The notes below the pieces were generated by a model. The model ran no database searches, was not told the DNA's origin, and saw only the letters and a program-made list of their open reading frames with translations. A program made the translations under genes and the position numbers. A DNA stretch of 64,000 nt from Pocillopora verrucosa (lineage: Eukaryota > Cnidaria > Anthozoa > Scleractinia > Pocilloporidae), in contig NC_089319.1 of assembly GCF_036669915.1 (NCBI RefSeq), positions 2,286,082 through 2,350,081 on the forward strand, in the 5' to 3' direction. Each line of letters starts with the position of its first letter. Position 1 is the first letter of the stretch. Positions 1 to 11,760 of this stretch are shown piece by piece.

Positions 1-671
1 CATATTGCTCATGTATGTGCATCGACTCCATCTTTAAGCACTTAAAGTTGAGTGAGCAGTAGTTCACAATTTCGTTACTTGTAATGCATTTTCGTTCTTT
101 GAGTAAATCGCCGTTTTGAAGTAATTATAGTGTTTTTTATTTTTAGCCTTCGACTCATGTCGCCATTATGCCACTGAAGCAATTTCTATGGTTTTGTCAA
201 CGGTTTCTCAAGCATTTGGAGAAGCACATCATGTCTTAAATTTTCTCTCTGAACTGTCTGTTTAACAATGCATACACAAACGGATTGACAGCAGAGTTGC
301 ACAACACCATCATGAAAGAAACGAAGACTAAGACAGGGCCAATGTTGTAGGATGTAAATTTCCTTAAAACATAGATAACTGATATGAGTTCATAGAAGAT
401 CCCAAAAATGACAGTGACAATGACCATCAAAGTTACTCGTTTCTGTACTCTGTTATCATCCTGTATCAAAAAAACGAAAAAAAGAAAGAAAAATGAGTCA
501 ATTCTGTTAACTACTTGTCTGAACCGTGAGTAATTGTCATCCATATTAACGATAATGAGCAGTTCCAGTAATATATCCAGAGGTCCTTTGACTGAACACG
601 CCAAAGAACAAACAAATTTAAGCAAGGCAAATTATCACAAAGTATACTTAGTTTTAATCCAGTGTAACAAG
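1..671. repeat. Segmental duplicate of 6486-7143
   Basis: This block matches 6486-7143 nearly base for base with small indels. The match covers the 3' flank, the last receptor exon and about 210 bases of the intron before it, and ends near 671 and 7143. The copy at 6486 belongs to the complete gene GPCR-2. The copy here carries only the last exon. Confidence 0.8.
175..460 (-). pseudogene. Orphan last exon of a class A GPCR (TM6-TM7-tail), broken
   Basis: The exon opens after a good acceptor at 461-462 and encodes TM6, TM7 and an NPFVY motif, very like the last exon of GPCR-2. An in-frame TAA at about 236-238 follows the residues QFREKI, where GPCR-2 continues with KEMM. About 40 bases later one base is missing relative to GPCR-2, so the old tail (ending EIASVA) is out of frame. 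No TM1-TM5 exon lies between it and GPCR-1, so it is an orphan. Its acceptor has the same phase as the last exon of GPCR-1, which lies just upstream on the same strand, so use as an alternative terminal exon of GPCR-1 cannot be excluded. Loss of function is the simpler reading. Confidence 0.75.
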
Positions 672-1335
672 TCCCCTAATTTTGCTAAAAATTCCTTTTC
701 ATGGTGTTGGAGCAAAGATGGGAATGTTTGGAGATACATGATGTAATACTAGAAATCTATTCCCCTTTCAGTGATTTTCAAAATGCCTTGAGCCATTTAA
801 AACCATACCGGCACGTAGAGAGGTTGAGAAAGTTGTGTGACCCATCCGTTATTCTGATAATTTATGCCGAAGGGACGCTTTCAGGGAATTATTGTCTAAC
901 TCAGTAAACTAGATACGATTACGAATGATGCAACGATGAAAATTGAAAATTATTCGGAATTTTTTATTCTTAAATCTTTTACATCTTCCTTTATTTAACC
1001 TGGTTCTTGTATTATGTATTGCAGTGGCGGTCAGTGATCCAGACCTTGTGCTAAGGGGGAGGGCCCGGTTTTTTGTGACTTCCCCTGTCGGCTCTTCTTC
1101 CTTCTACGGCTCTTTTCCTTCTTTTTTTCACCCAAAATAAAGAGGAGGGGTCTCCCTAGATCCGTTACAGTATTACTTTCCTTTGTGGTGTTGTCAAATT
1201 TCTCTTTCCACCTGTCTTCCTCTCTAATATTTAAGTTCTTTTAATGTGAAGTGATTTTACTTTATCTAAAAAATATGTAACATATTGATAGTGGGGCTCA
1301 TGTGCGATAAAATAAGCAATGTTTCGTTTCAAGAA

Positions 1336-2900
1336 TCATATTTCAGTAGTGTGTTCATGATCAGAACTTCGGTTTGTAATTTCCTTTCCTCCAGTCCTGG
1401 GTGCTAGTGTATGACTACACCAAATCAATCTCTTGATGTTCTGTCTGAACTGATGGTTCAAGAGGGCATACACGAATGGGTTGACTGCTGAATTGAACAA
1501 CACCATCATATCAACAGCTGCAATATGTTCAAAGGTAATGTTGAGAGTTGTAACAGTCCTCAAGACGTATTCAACTGATTCTGCTCCCCAGGAAACTGCA
1601 AAGATGAAACTGACTGCCATAGCCATCAAGGTAACACGTTTCCGAACCTTTATGACGCCCTGTGAGTTGAGAGAAGGAAAAGGATCCCAATCAGCTAGGA
1701 GAATGTAGTGAAGTATGCTGTTAAATTTATTATGAAAAAATTGACTCTTCTTCACTACAAGGATATATACCACGTTGAATTACCAAAAACCTTTTTAAGA
1801 TATTACCTTAGAGGAGACTTTTTCAACTAAAGGTTCAGTTGTCATTTAGAAAGAATACTTTCTAATTTTAGCCACAAGAATTGTTTCCCTAAGTCTTCCT
1901 GTGTTTAATTTTCCCTTATTTAAACGCTTACTTTTTGCTGATAGTTGATTCCTTTGTTTCCATCGCATTTGAACCACAATGTGCACATGATAATAGAATA
2001 AAGGACAACCATTATTCCCACAGAAACGACAACCAAAGCCAACCACGCCAAACAATAAGCCGTGGACATCCACTTCTCATGATCAGGCCAACTCAGAACA
2101 CAGTTTTTGCTGGTTTTCTCCTTGTCGAAAGTCCTAGCCAAGAACAATGGTATGTTGAAAAATGCAGAGAACACCCAAGCGCCAAGAACTATAATCTGAA
2201 AAAGAAAGTTTAAAAAGGGGTTTCGAAATTTTGTGAAATTTTATTTTCACAATGACTATGGTGAGTTCAGAGTTATTCTAAGCTCTTTACCAAGTGATTG
2301 GCAGTTAGATGGACCGGTGGCTAAATTGATGGATGCGCATTTTGAATAGGACTGGAAGATTTTCGACATTTTTAGGTGTCCGTTGGTTTTTCAGGGTTGA
2401 CGAAAAGACTTACCTTCAGTTTGCGTCGTGAAAGATTCTTTTCTCTGGCAATGGGATATAATACTGCGTAGTATCTTTCAAAGGCAATTGCAACCAAAGT
2501 GACAACTGACGAAACTCCTGCAACCCAGGCTATATTTCCACCTGTCAAAAGCTTGCAAAGTACCACACCTGCCAATCCGTCCGGGTGACTCATGTTGAAG
2601 CTGACGATAATCTTTGGTGCGATGAACAATGCGAATAGGATATCAGATATGGCCAGATTCAGAAGTAAATAATTTATGGGATGTCTGTATTTGAAAATGA
2701 AAAATCCAAATTATAAATGATCAAAAGTCAAACTCAGAAACGCTCGGACAAGGAAGAAACAAATCAATAAAGAACATTTTCTCATACTTTGTGCGAAGAT
2801 ATCGTTTTATGATTAAACAAACAAGTGTATTGCCCACAACGTCCATAACAATAAGTATCAATAGCACAGCCGTTATTGCAACAGCAGACGAATCAGTCAT
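1336..2900 (-). CDS. GPCR-1: class A (rhodopsin-type) peptide-receptor-like GPCR, 4 coding exons
   Basis: Exons on the minus strand are 2788-2900 (start ATG at 2898-2900), 2414-2684, 1932-2195 and 1336-1659. All have GT/AG ends and sum to 972 nt, or 323 aa. The first exon gives TM1 with GNTLVC. The second gives TM2 (LNLAISDILFALF), the TM3 cysteine (LCK) and AFERYYAVLYP, an ERY form of the DRY motif. The third gives TM4, the ECL2 cysteine (NCVLSW) and TM5. The fourth gives VRKRVTLMA before TM6, then TM7 with NPFVY. TM6 reads AVSWGAE, so the usual CWxP motif is absent. The extracellular N-terminus is only about 8 residues. The fold and plasma-membrane location are secure. The ligand is unknown, and similarity to neuropeptide FF/QRFP/tachykinin-type receptors is only a general impression. 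It heads the tandem array and is the most diverged member of the 1-3 subgroup. Confidence 0.85.
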
Positions 2901-3704
2901 GATTAGTTACCGCTGATCACCGGAACTGAAGAGGCAAAAAAAAAAGGTATTTAAACAGAGTTAAAGCAACAATTTTCAAAAGTGGCTTGCCCACTTTAAT
3001 CCTGTAAGCTTCGTATTTATTTACAACTCCACAGAGGTTTAGATGTATTGAAAAACGTGATTTGGTATATTATATATATTTTTCAATTTTCAGCAATTCA
3101 TAAAGTTAAATTTTTAAAGTAACCTTTGAAACTAAAAAATGATTTTAATGAAAAATGTTAAAGAAAACTTACTTGTTTAGGTTTTCCGGTCTTTTTCGCA
3201 CTGTTCGTTTTGTGGTCACTTCAATATTGACTCAGTTATAAAAATATAGCTGGTTTAAATAATAAACAGCGGAAGTCTCAAAAAATTGCGAAAATGAAAC
3301 AAAGCTTTGTCATAACCAGTATAACATTGCTATACACAAACCATTGATCGTAATCTTTCAGTTTGTGAGCCATTTTTCGTTTCACTGAACAATAATGTCG
3401 AACACTAAAAACAGATCTTTAAAAATTGAGAATATGGTGTCTAGAGCACTACGTCAACATTACTTTATATATCTTTATGTTTCAATTAATTGCTGAAATA
3501 CTGTCATATTAGTTTAGTAATCATGGTGAGCGTAAAAAAAAAAAATAGAAGATAATTAAGACAACGGAAGTGTTGTATCAATTATTGACCTTCCTCTAGC
3601 ATTTAATTCAATCACTCGGATGGCCCCGGGTGGTTTAATTCCAATAGCGTCTAGGAGACTGACTGAGCTCGAAAGGGAACCTAAATCTTATGTTACAATC
3701 TTAC

Positions 3705-3850
3705 CTTTCTGCGGCTTTGGTCTATAATAGCTTGTCTCCGTTGCGTTGTGACAATTCTGTGAATCCTTGGGCTTTGGATTGGCTGTTATTAACGGTATAA
3801 CGTGCCAATGCAAGTCAATCAAAGAGAATGTAGTCACGGAATATCAGAAT
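3705..3850 (-). promoter_or_regulatory. Probable non-coding first exon and promoter of GPCR-1
   Basis: On the minus strand a strong splice donor (GAAAG then GTAAGA, exon end 3705) follows a stretch that matches the region before 10569, upstream of GPCR-2. Both share the donor and a block around 3800-3850 and 10640-10690 (plus strand AACGGTATA, then TGTAGTCA). An acceptor just before the GPCR-1 start codon (about 2928) supports an intron in the 5' UTR. The start site itself is not visible. The conservation between two paralogues is what supports this call. Confidence 0.45.
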
Positions 3851-6485
3851 GCCGCAAATATTTTCTGTTTCAGCGTACACAAACTTTTCAACAAAAGGAA
3901 AATGCTTCCTCTTACAGGGAAAAGGTAAGACAGAGGTTTATTAACAGTTTAAGCATAAAATAGATATTACACAGACACCTACATCATGACCTCGAAAACG
4001 TGACCACAGTCAGTGGAGTTTCCGCGTGAAATTCTCGCCCGTCAGACAACTCCGAAATTTTGTTGATACTGTCCGGGAATGTAACAGATACGATCGAAAT
4101 TCGTTAAATTTTCTTATCGCTTTTCATAATTGAAGCTTTTAAGCCGGCACACCATCGGCCTTAATACCGTTGCTAAAAATCGGACATAGAATTTTGGAAT
4201 TCAATCTGTAAACAGTAAGTTTGACATACGAAACTAACCATGTAATTACGTGCTTATCACGAAACAGCTGCTGAATATATTTTCATGCTTCAACTAAATC
4301 CATCCTTAGCAGTCAGAACCAACAGCAAACAGTACAAAAGAACATTACAAAACAAATTATAAAAACTAATCGTTCTCGATGAAATTAAAATTAGTTCTCG
4401 AAAAAGTTTGCTACGCGACCTTTAAAGACCTGCAATTGATAACCGATTAAGCCGCTCTGTAAAACCACAGAGACTGACTCAAAAGCTTCCTTTCCCTTAT
4501 TGACAAACAGACGAACCTAGGGAGCTTATCAACAATTTTTGTAATTCAACACCACTATAGAAGCCCACTGCGTGAAATTAACAATAATATAATTGCTTCT
4601 CAAAGAGAAAACAAATGAATAAATTCTCAACGTTGATTCTCCACTGGCACTAATAAATATTGAGACATTTATCAATATACCGCTTACTGAGCCTTGCTTT
4701 CTGGGTCATTGACAAACCTACACAGCAATCGCGTTTACTCCCCTGGTAGGGCTTCAGCAGGTCTATGCAATATGACACCGGAAATTGAGTTATCTAGACA
4801 ACGTAATGACAAGCTAAATATTTGGCATTTCCCTTGTTCAAGAAATTACTAATTGACCTAACGAAATAACCGTAGTGACACTATTATAGTTTTATATTTA
4901 TATTATATAGACAAAGAAAATAAATAAGAAAGAAGGCAAAACGTATAAATCTTACCGTCGTCGTAAATGCTCAAGCAAGGAAGAGATAGCATCGGAACGA
5001 AACTAACTAGCCGCTGCAATATTATTTTAAAAGATTATCATAACAAAACGGTCCAAGAACAAAACTTCAAAGATTTATTTCCTTTATGCGTACGACACAC
5101 AAAGATGTCTAACCGGAGGAAGTTGTTGGGTAACAGTTATGCAATGAAAATTATCCCATCTAGCTGTATATCTGAATTCATATTATTGTTGTTGTTTTTT
5201 TCCCAACTCTTAATCCAGATTTTCGACTTTGTCAGTTTGCAGTTTCAACAGAGTCAGCGATGTTTGATAGTTACACTACACCGTTTCATTCACACGCTCA
5301 TGTATGTACATTAATTGCATCGACTCCATTTTTAACTCGTGAATTGCGCGCATGCGCAAGAGCGAGTTATAGATACGATGTGGGGAATAGCATTCGCTCG
5401 CTCGATTGGTAGATTCCTGTAAACTTTTTTTTTATTTTAGGCTTTTGAGTGCATTTGATAGTTTTTGGCGAGCAATAAACAAACAAAATGGCGACCTTTG
5501 TTGCTAAGAATAGTGGTGGGGTGAAAAAGAAGCCAATGATAATCTTAAAAGAGTTTTTTTTTCGTTTTAGTTTCAACAAGCAGCGCCAGCGACTGGCAGG
5601 CATGCAAGGATTCACACTGAAATAACAGAACAACCTTCGTTTTTCATAAAATTGTAATTCACAATCCTTGAACTGGAAAACAATCGGAAGATTCATTGAA
5701 AATATCACTTACTGCGAAGCGCACGTAGTTTACAGATGTTCAAAAGCTTTTTCTGTTATAGCGTGAGATTGAGGACAAAATCGATCATTACGTTTCGTAT
5801 CGTGTGTTTTTCCTGTGTGAAGCAACAAAAGATGCCGGGGACTGACGAAATTACAAGTTAACACGAAAATCATAGCTAGCGATTTTCAGTGATTTTTAAC
5901 GAACAATCTTCTTGTAAGTTTCAAGACAATTTGAAGATTCAAAATACGTATTACGTACTAAAATGTGGAAGTTAGACACCACAAAATTGGTAAATAGGCC
6001 TGAAATGAAATTCTATCTTGTTATTGATTATACGTTGCCTAGCACGTGACTAAAATCTACCCAGGCGGAGATCCAAAATGACGGTGGCAGTCTTGGCTTA
6101 GTTATATCACTCAAAACTCGTTCTCGTTTGTCTCATTTGATAAAGAGGGAATCGTTAATGTTTTCATTAAGACGTTATTGCCTTGATTTTCTAATTTTTA
6201 CAATGATAGACAGTAAATTTCACTTTTCACCCAATTTACTTCCAACCTTTTCTTTTGAACCAGAAACAAAAATGATATACGTTTAAAACACATGACATCA
6301 TCCACCCTTGTCAAATGTAATAGCATGATCATTTCAATTTCAATTCTTTTGTTTCTTTGCTACATTAGCGAACACTGAACTATTGCTTGTACTCTAGATA
6401 CGACAATCAACCAAAAAATTCCCTAAACCAGTTAACATTAAACATAATCCAAAAAATCATGTGTCAATTCACGAGTTTGCTCATA
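3851..6485. other. Intergenic stretch without a recognised gene
   Basis: Only short open frames without recognisable motifs are seen on either strand. A short segment near 5297-5335 resembles bases 1-37 of the window, probably a remnant of the segment duplicated at 1-671 and 6486-7143. Confidence 0.5.
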
Positions 6486-6635
6486 GAGCACTTTGATTAA
6501 GTTCTTCGAGTTGAGTGGAAAGTAGTTCACAATTTCGTTACTTGTAATGCATTTTCTTTATTTGAGTAAATTTCCGTTTTGAAGTAATTATAGGGTTTGT
6601 TATTTTTTGCCTTCAAATAACAATTCATGTCGCCA

Positions 6636-9000
6636 TTATGCCACTGAAGCAATTTCTATAGTTTGGTTGACCCGGTTTCTCGAGGATTTGGAGAAGGACA
6701 TCATTTCCTTAATTTTCTCTCTGAACTGTCTGTTTAACAATGCATACACAAACGGATTGACAGCAGAGTTGAACAACACCATTACGAAAGAAACGGAGAC
6801 TAAGACAGGGCCAATGTTGTAGGATGCAAATTTCCTTAAAACGTAGATGACTGACATGAATCCATAGCAGATCCCAAAAATGACAGTGACAATCATGACC
6901 ATCAAAGTTACTCGTTTCCGCACTCTGTTAACACCCTGTATCAAAAAAACAAAAAGGAAGAAAAATGAGTCAATTCTGTTAACTACTTGTCTGAACCGTG
7001 AGTAATTGTCATCCATATTAATGATAATGGGTAGTTCCATTATTATATACAGAGGTCCTTTGATTGAGCACGCCAAAGAACAAACAATTTTAAACAAGGC
7101 AAATTATCACAAAGTATACTTAGTTTTAATCCAGTGTAACAAGATGTGTCTATGGGATAAAATGATTGATTTCATTCGCTCAACAAAACTCGCCGTTTCC
7201 GCCATCTTGCTGACGACAAAGTTTCCATCGAGCAAATATTGTTTTTTGTCCTCTTCATTCCACTGCTTGACTAAGCTTCCTTTTAAGTTAGCGAAGGATT
7301 TATTGTTTAGAAAAGATTTTTGAGTGTGTGTGTGTATTTTTTTTTGATGAAGAAAATGGCCTTACTTCTGCAGACCCATCCACCCTCTGTCCTCGCTGGC
7401 CGCTTTACACTTTCTCAATATCTCTAATCACAGGAGGAAATAGGACAAAGATGTCCTTGCTGATCGTAATCTACTCTCGAATCTCCAACATTATATCTCA
7501 TTGCTAAAAAATTCTTTAAAAAAATCAGGAAACCAAGAAAAATTTAACAAAGAGCAAAGAAAGGAGATCACTGGTTGAAGTGAGCTGATATGAAAGACCT
7601 GCTAACTAATTTCTTAACTCTTACCCTCTGTTGACGAGAAAGAGGTTTGAACCACAAAGTGCTTACAACATTGCAGTATAACCCGGCCATGACAATCAGA
7701 GGAAGGACAACCACAAGTAACCAAGCCACACTGTAAGCCTTTGACATCCACTTCTGTGGCCAATTCCATACGCAGAACTGCTTTTTGTTGTCGAAGGTTG
7801 CAGTGAGAAACATGGGAATATTGAATGCAACTGAGAAGATCCAAGAAACCAGGACGATCACCTGAAACAGTTAGCCCGGCATATTTGAACACGACTGAGA
7901 AAATTTCACCGGTGAAGAAATGGCTGATCAAATCAACCATTTCACTTCAAAAAAATTATTTCCATATTGATGATTGATTCTTTGAAATTAAGTTAAATTG
8001 TGTATCAATGACCTTCAGATACCTATAAGAATCTTAGCCAAGATAACAAACAATCTTATCAAAGTCACAAGGAAGTTGTGCAGGTTTGATATGAACGCAA
8101 TAACATTAACCTTTACACACCTTCAACTTAGGCTTCGTCAAGTTCCACCTAAAAGGATAAATCACTGAATAATATCGTTCAACAGCAATTGCGATCAAAC
8201 TGAATATTGAAGAAACTGCTCCAATCCACCCGACGTTTCCACCTGTTACGAATTTGCATAAACCTGCAGCAATCACTCCTTCTGGGTGGAAGGAAGTAAG
8301 TCTGAGAAGAACGGAAGGTGCGATGAAAATGGCGAATATCATGTCTGCAATTGCCAGGTTCACGAGTAGATAGCTTATGAGAGTCCTATAGAAATGATAA
8401 TAGATAAAACAGTCAATAGCGAGACTCAATTGCCACATAACAAAATCCGTTTTAAAGTCGCAAAATTGTCGCTTTTTAAAAACCGTAGGAAATTCATCCA
8501 TTTTATTTTGCCTTCTTTGTCTTTCATTTTCTAGCAATTTCATTACTTTTAAGCCTTGAAATCTGATTAGTTTCTCAGTTAATTTTTCCTTTTTCAATTA
8601 CAGGGGAAAAGCTGCGATTTAGAACAAAAATAATACGATCCGTAACTATATCGCATTGTCGAGAGCAAATCCGATTGCAAGGACGGAATGGAATAAATAT
8701 TGTTATTTCCTTTCGTACAGGAATCAACCTAGGTATCTGTCAAGATATCTGGCGAGCAATTAAACTTTTTCTCTTGTCGCTTACATCGATGAACTTAAGT
8801 TCCTTCCTTTAGCGAGTTATTGTTCATCAAATGCAAAATTATCACATAATATCGTTAACATCATAAATTGGTAATCGTAATAACCTCATGTGTAGGTTTC
8901 TCTTAATGATCAAACACACAACAGAATTTCCTGCGATGTTTACGGAAATGAGTGTGAAAAGTACCGCGTTTATGGCAATGTTAGTCACTGATTCACTCAT
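6636..9000 (-). CDS. GPCR-2: class A peptide-receptor-like GPCR, 4 coding exons
   Basis: Exons are 8885-9000 (ATG at 8998-9000), 8121-8385, 7625-7861 and 6636-6935. Together they give 918 nt, 305 aa, with intron phases 2, 0 and 0 as in GPCR-1. Motifs are GNSVVC in TM1, LVNLAIADMIFAIF in TM2, LCKF and VERYYSVIYPF after TM3, FCVWNWPQKW in ECL2, VRKRVTLMV before TM6, and NSAVNPFVYALLN in TM7. TM6 reads FGICYGF, without the CWxP tryptophan and proline. The second exon is 6 nt shorter than in GPCR-1. The tail ends EIASVA, very like GPCR-3 (EFASLA). GPCR-2 and GPCR-3 are close paralogues, and their TM4-5 exons differ at few positions. The ligand cannot be named from sequence. Confidence 0.88.
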
Positions 9001-10105
9001 GCTTGTATGAAACCTGGTAAAAAGATTTAAAGTAAACAAAAAGGCATTTAGAATGTACTCAAATAGTGATGAAAACGTGGGACAGGTGCGTGCTAAATAT
9101 GTAAAATCAAGACAAATTAACATCCCCACAAAGTCTTGATGGGAATTCATTCAAGCCGGAACTACTTTTGCAACTCACTGACGTGACATGGAATATCCAG
9201 GGTAGGCTTGGAGTTGCTCAGTAAGAACTAAGACTACTCTATTATTCTCCAAGGTTTTATTTCAATAGCAAACAAATAATATACCTCTTAACTATCAGCA
9301 ATGATTTACCCATACAAGAAAAGAAACGTTACGAAATAAACAAAAATGGTGAACTTATGTTCACCTAACGTCAAAAGGTTGTTAAATGAAGTTAACTGAT
9401 GGTTAATAGTGAAAGATGCTCTTGATATCTTTCCAGCTCTGTTTTATATTGAAATAATTTCCATTTTAAAAAAATCATTAGCGCTATAATTTAAAAAAAA
9501 AACATGGAAAATGAAATAAGGCAATATGTATCGATGCATTGGATATCCTCCGCCAAAAATTTTTTTACATTACTTGCAGCAATCCAGACCACTCTAAGAG
9601 TTCTCTCAAGCTTTGACAATTACCTCGATATTAGTCAAGCTCCACTGATGATAACGCAGGATAACCTTTTACCCTTGGTTTCTTTTCCTAATACATCCGT
9701 AATTTTGACATTATTACCCTCAACCTTGGAAGGTATGAATTCGTGTGAAAACCATGGAGAAAAATAAGTCCACAAGCAATTACTACGGGAATCCATTTCG
9801 ACCTCAACTAAACAGTCCTCATTTAACTGTTGTTTACCCTCCATGTTTACCTTGTAAAAGTATAATTATTGTGTGATTTCTTTCAATTTCACCTCAAGCA
9901 TATTGTGGCAAAGCTGGTTTAGCGTAAATGTATAAATTATTGTACAACAGCGATAGATTTTGTTAAGAAAGTAATCAGTACTAGTTTTAACGTAGGGAAA
10001 TCAGCAGAAATCGCGCCGTCTCGATCTCTTTCTGAGTGGCAAGTTTCGACCGGAAATTTGTCTTTTGTCATGATCGAAACATTTCCCGTGAACTGTTGCA
10101 CAAAT

Positions 10106-10332
10106 CAGACATAGTTTGAAGCTACACTGGTTTGCAGATTTAATGAATGTAAAAAGGACCTCTTGTTGCAGCGTTTAGATCACCCCTGATGAAGGCACTA
10201 GACAGGAGTGTCGAAACGTTGGGTCTATGAATTGTAACTTCTTCGGTTACATTCATTAAATCTGCAAACCAGTGTAGCTTCAAACTATGTCTGATTGTCC
10301 ACCTGGTTGCCGTGTGAACTTTAATATATTTT
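10106..10332. mobile_element. Short hairpin element with 11-bp target duplication, Penelope-like
   Basis: Two perfect 48-bp inverted arms (10103-10150 and 10249-10296) surround a 98-bp loop. The loop contains the phrase CCTGATGAAGGCACTAG followed by GTCGAAACGTTGGGTCT, which I associate with the terminal repeats of Penelope-like retroelements. The 11-bp sequence GTTGCACAAAT occurs at 10095-10105 and again at 10333-10343, and looks like a target site duplication. The element is too short to encode anything and is probably a non-autonomous terminal fragment. Confidence 0.7.
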
Positions 10333-10568
10333 GTTGCACAAATATTAAATTTCCAATCAAAAGAATTATTCATCATAACAACTTCTACGTGAAGCAGGCA
10401 GTGTAGCCTACAATTACTGTAAACAAAGAATCGTCCTTCTATACCGTATAGAACGTGAAATTCTTTTAAGATTTTCGTTATGTATACTGATACAAATTAA
10501 AGCAAAGGAAACTTTACTAAATTTGTCATAAGTTGTGTGAGAGAGGATAATTTACAGTGCAATCTTAC

Positions 10569-10690
10569 CTTTTTGCGGCTTTGAGTTTTCAGGGTCTATC
10601 TTGCCTCGGGGTGGGCGTGATAGCTTTTTGAATTGAACGGTATAGTGTGCCAATACCAGACTAAGGAAATGTAGTCATGGAATATTAATA
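10569..10690 (-). promoter_or_regulatory. Probable non-coding first exon and promoter of GPCR-2
   Basis: The minus strand carries the donor AAAAAG then GTAAGA (exon end 10569) and matches the region at 3705-3850 ahead of GPCR-1, including the block at about 10640-10690. The distance to the GPCR-2 start (about 1.5 kb) is larger than in GPCR-1, partly because of the inserted hairpin element at 10106-10332. Confidence 0.45.
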
Positions 10691-11760
10691 GGCTACAGGT
10701 TTTTTTCCGTTTCATGGTAAAAAAAAATTAATATAGGAGTTTCTGGCCAACTTTCCGACTGGCACCAAAAATGACAAACGCAATATTTAATTTCTTTTTT
10801 TCAAGAAAGGGTAAAATGACCCCTAAGAAGAAGTTGTAGTTTTGCCATGATTCTAAGAGAAAAGGAGAGAGAAGAATCATTTGATGACGAGAACGAAATT
10901 TTTTCAAACAAAAAAATCCTACGTAAATGCTCGAACTGAAACGAAATAGACGACTTTCCTTGTGAAAAGGACATTCAAAAATTTTTTACCGAAGGAATTT
11001 TCTGGTTAAGAACTACTTAAAGATAATATTGCAATTTATTTCAATCTAAGATACAATTTTTGTTGCTGCTTAGATCCCTGCTCCAAATCTGGGCTTTTAA
11101 GTTGGTCAGTTTTGTTCTTTTAACAAAGTCGGCAAATGCAGCTCTCCAATGATTTTCTCTTCTCCTACCGATCATTGATATTAATCCAAAGATGTCCAGA
11201 AGTAAAACTGAAACCAAAAGGCGCAAACCGAACTGCACTAGATCATGAATTGTTTGCTCTTTCCAAAGAAATAATATCAAAGATATCTGCGTCCACGATA
11301 ATTGGATTCAACGAATGACTAAAGCCGAGGGGCGCACTTGAATTTTTACTTTAGCTTATTTGGCACAGTTGTGTAAAGTTATTTTCTTCAGAAATTGTGT
11401 ACACTAATGATGACTATCGATCGATGAAAACGCGACATTTACGAAAGTTATTGTTGTTATTGTTTTTACATACCACACGTTCTGAATAAAAGAAACACAA
11501 AAGGAATAACGCATAATTCAACCTTCATGCCATTTCAAAATTGGCTTAAAACAATAATTAAACGAAAAACAAGTATTCAAGTGACGGTATTATTTCAGTT
11601 GAAGACTAAATATTCAAGCCAGAACACTATAAAGCTGACAGGGAACTTGAGTTCTACATGAGTGATCTCAAAAGCCGTTGCAAAAGGATTGTTCCAAGGG
11701 TCCTGGAAAGAAACAAGTTAAGAAAAGGGAGATGATAAACTCTATATCTCCATAACTCTA

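Noticed and set aside
5367-5708. Minus-strand frame of 113 codons rich in lysine and phenylalanine
   Set aside because: Low-complexity AT-rich reading with no motif, no supporting splice sites and no paralogous copy.
9504-9844. Overlapping frames of 87 and 69 codons on opposite strands
   Set aside because: No recognisable domain, and neither has homologues at the matching places near the other receptors.
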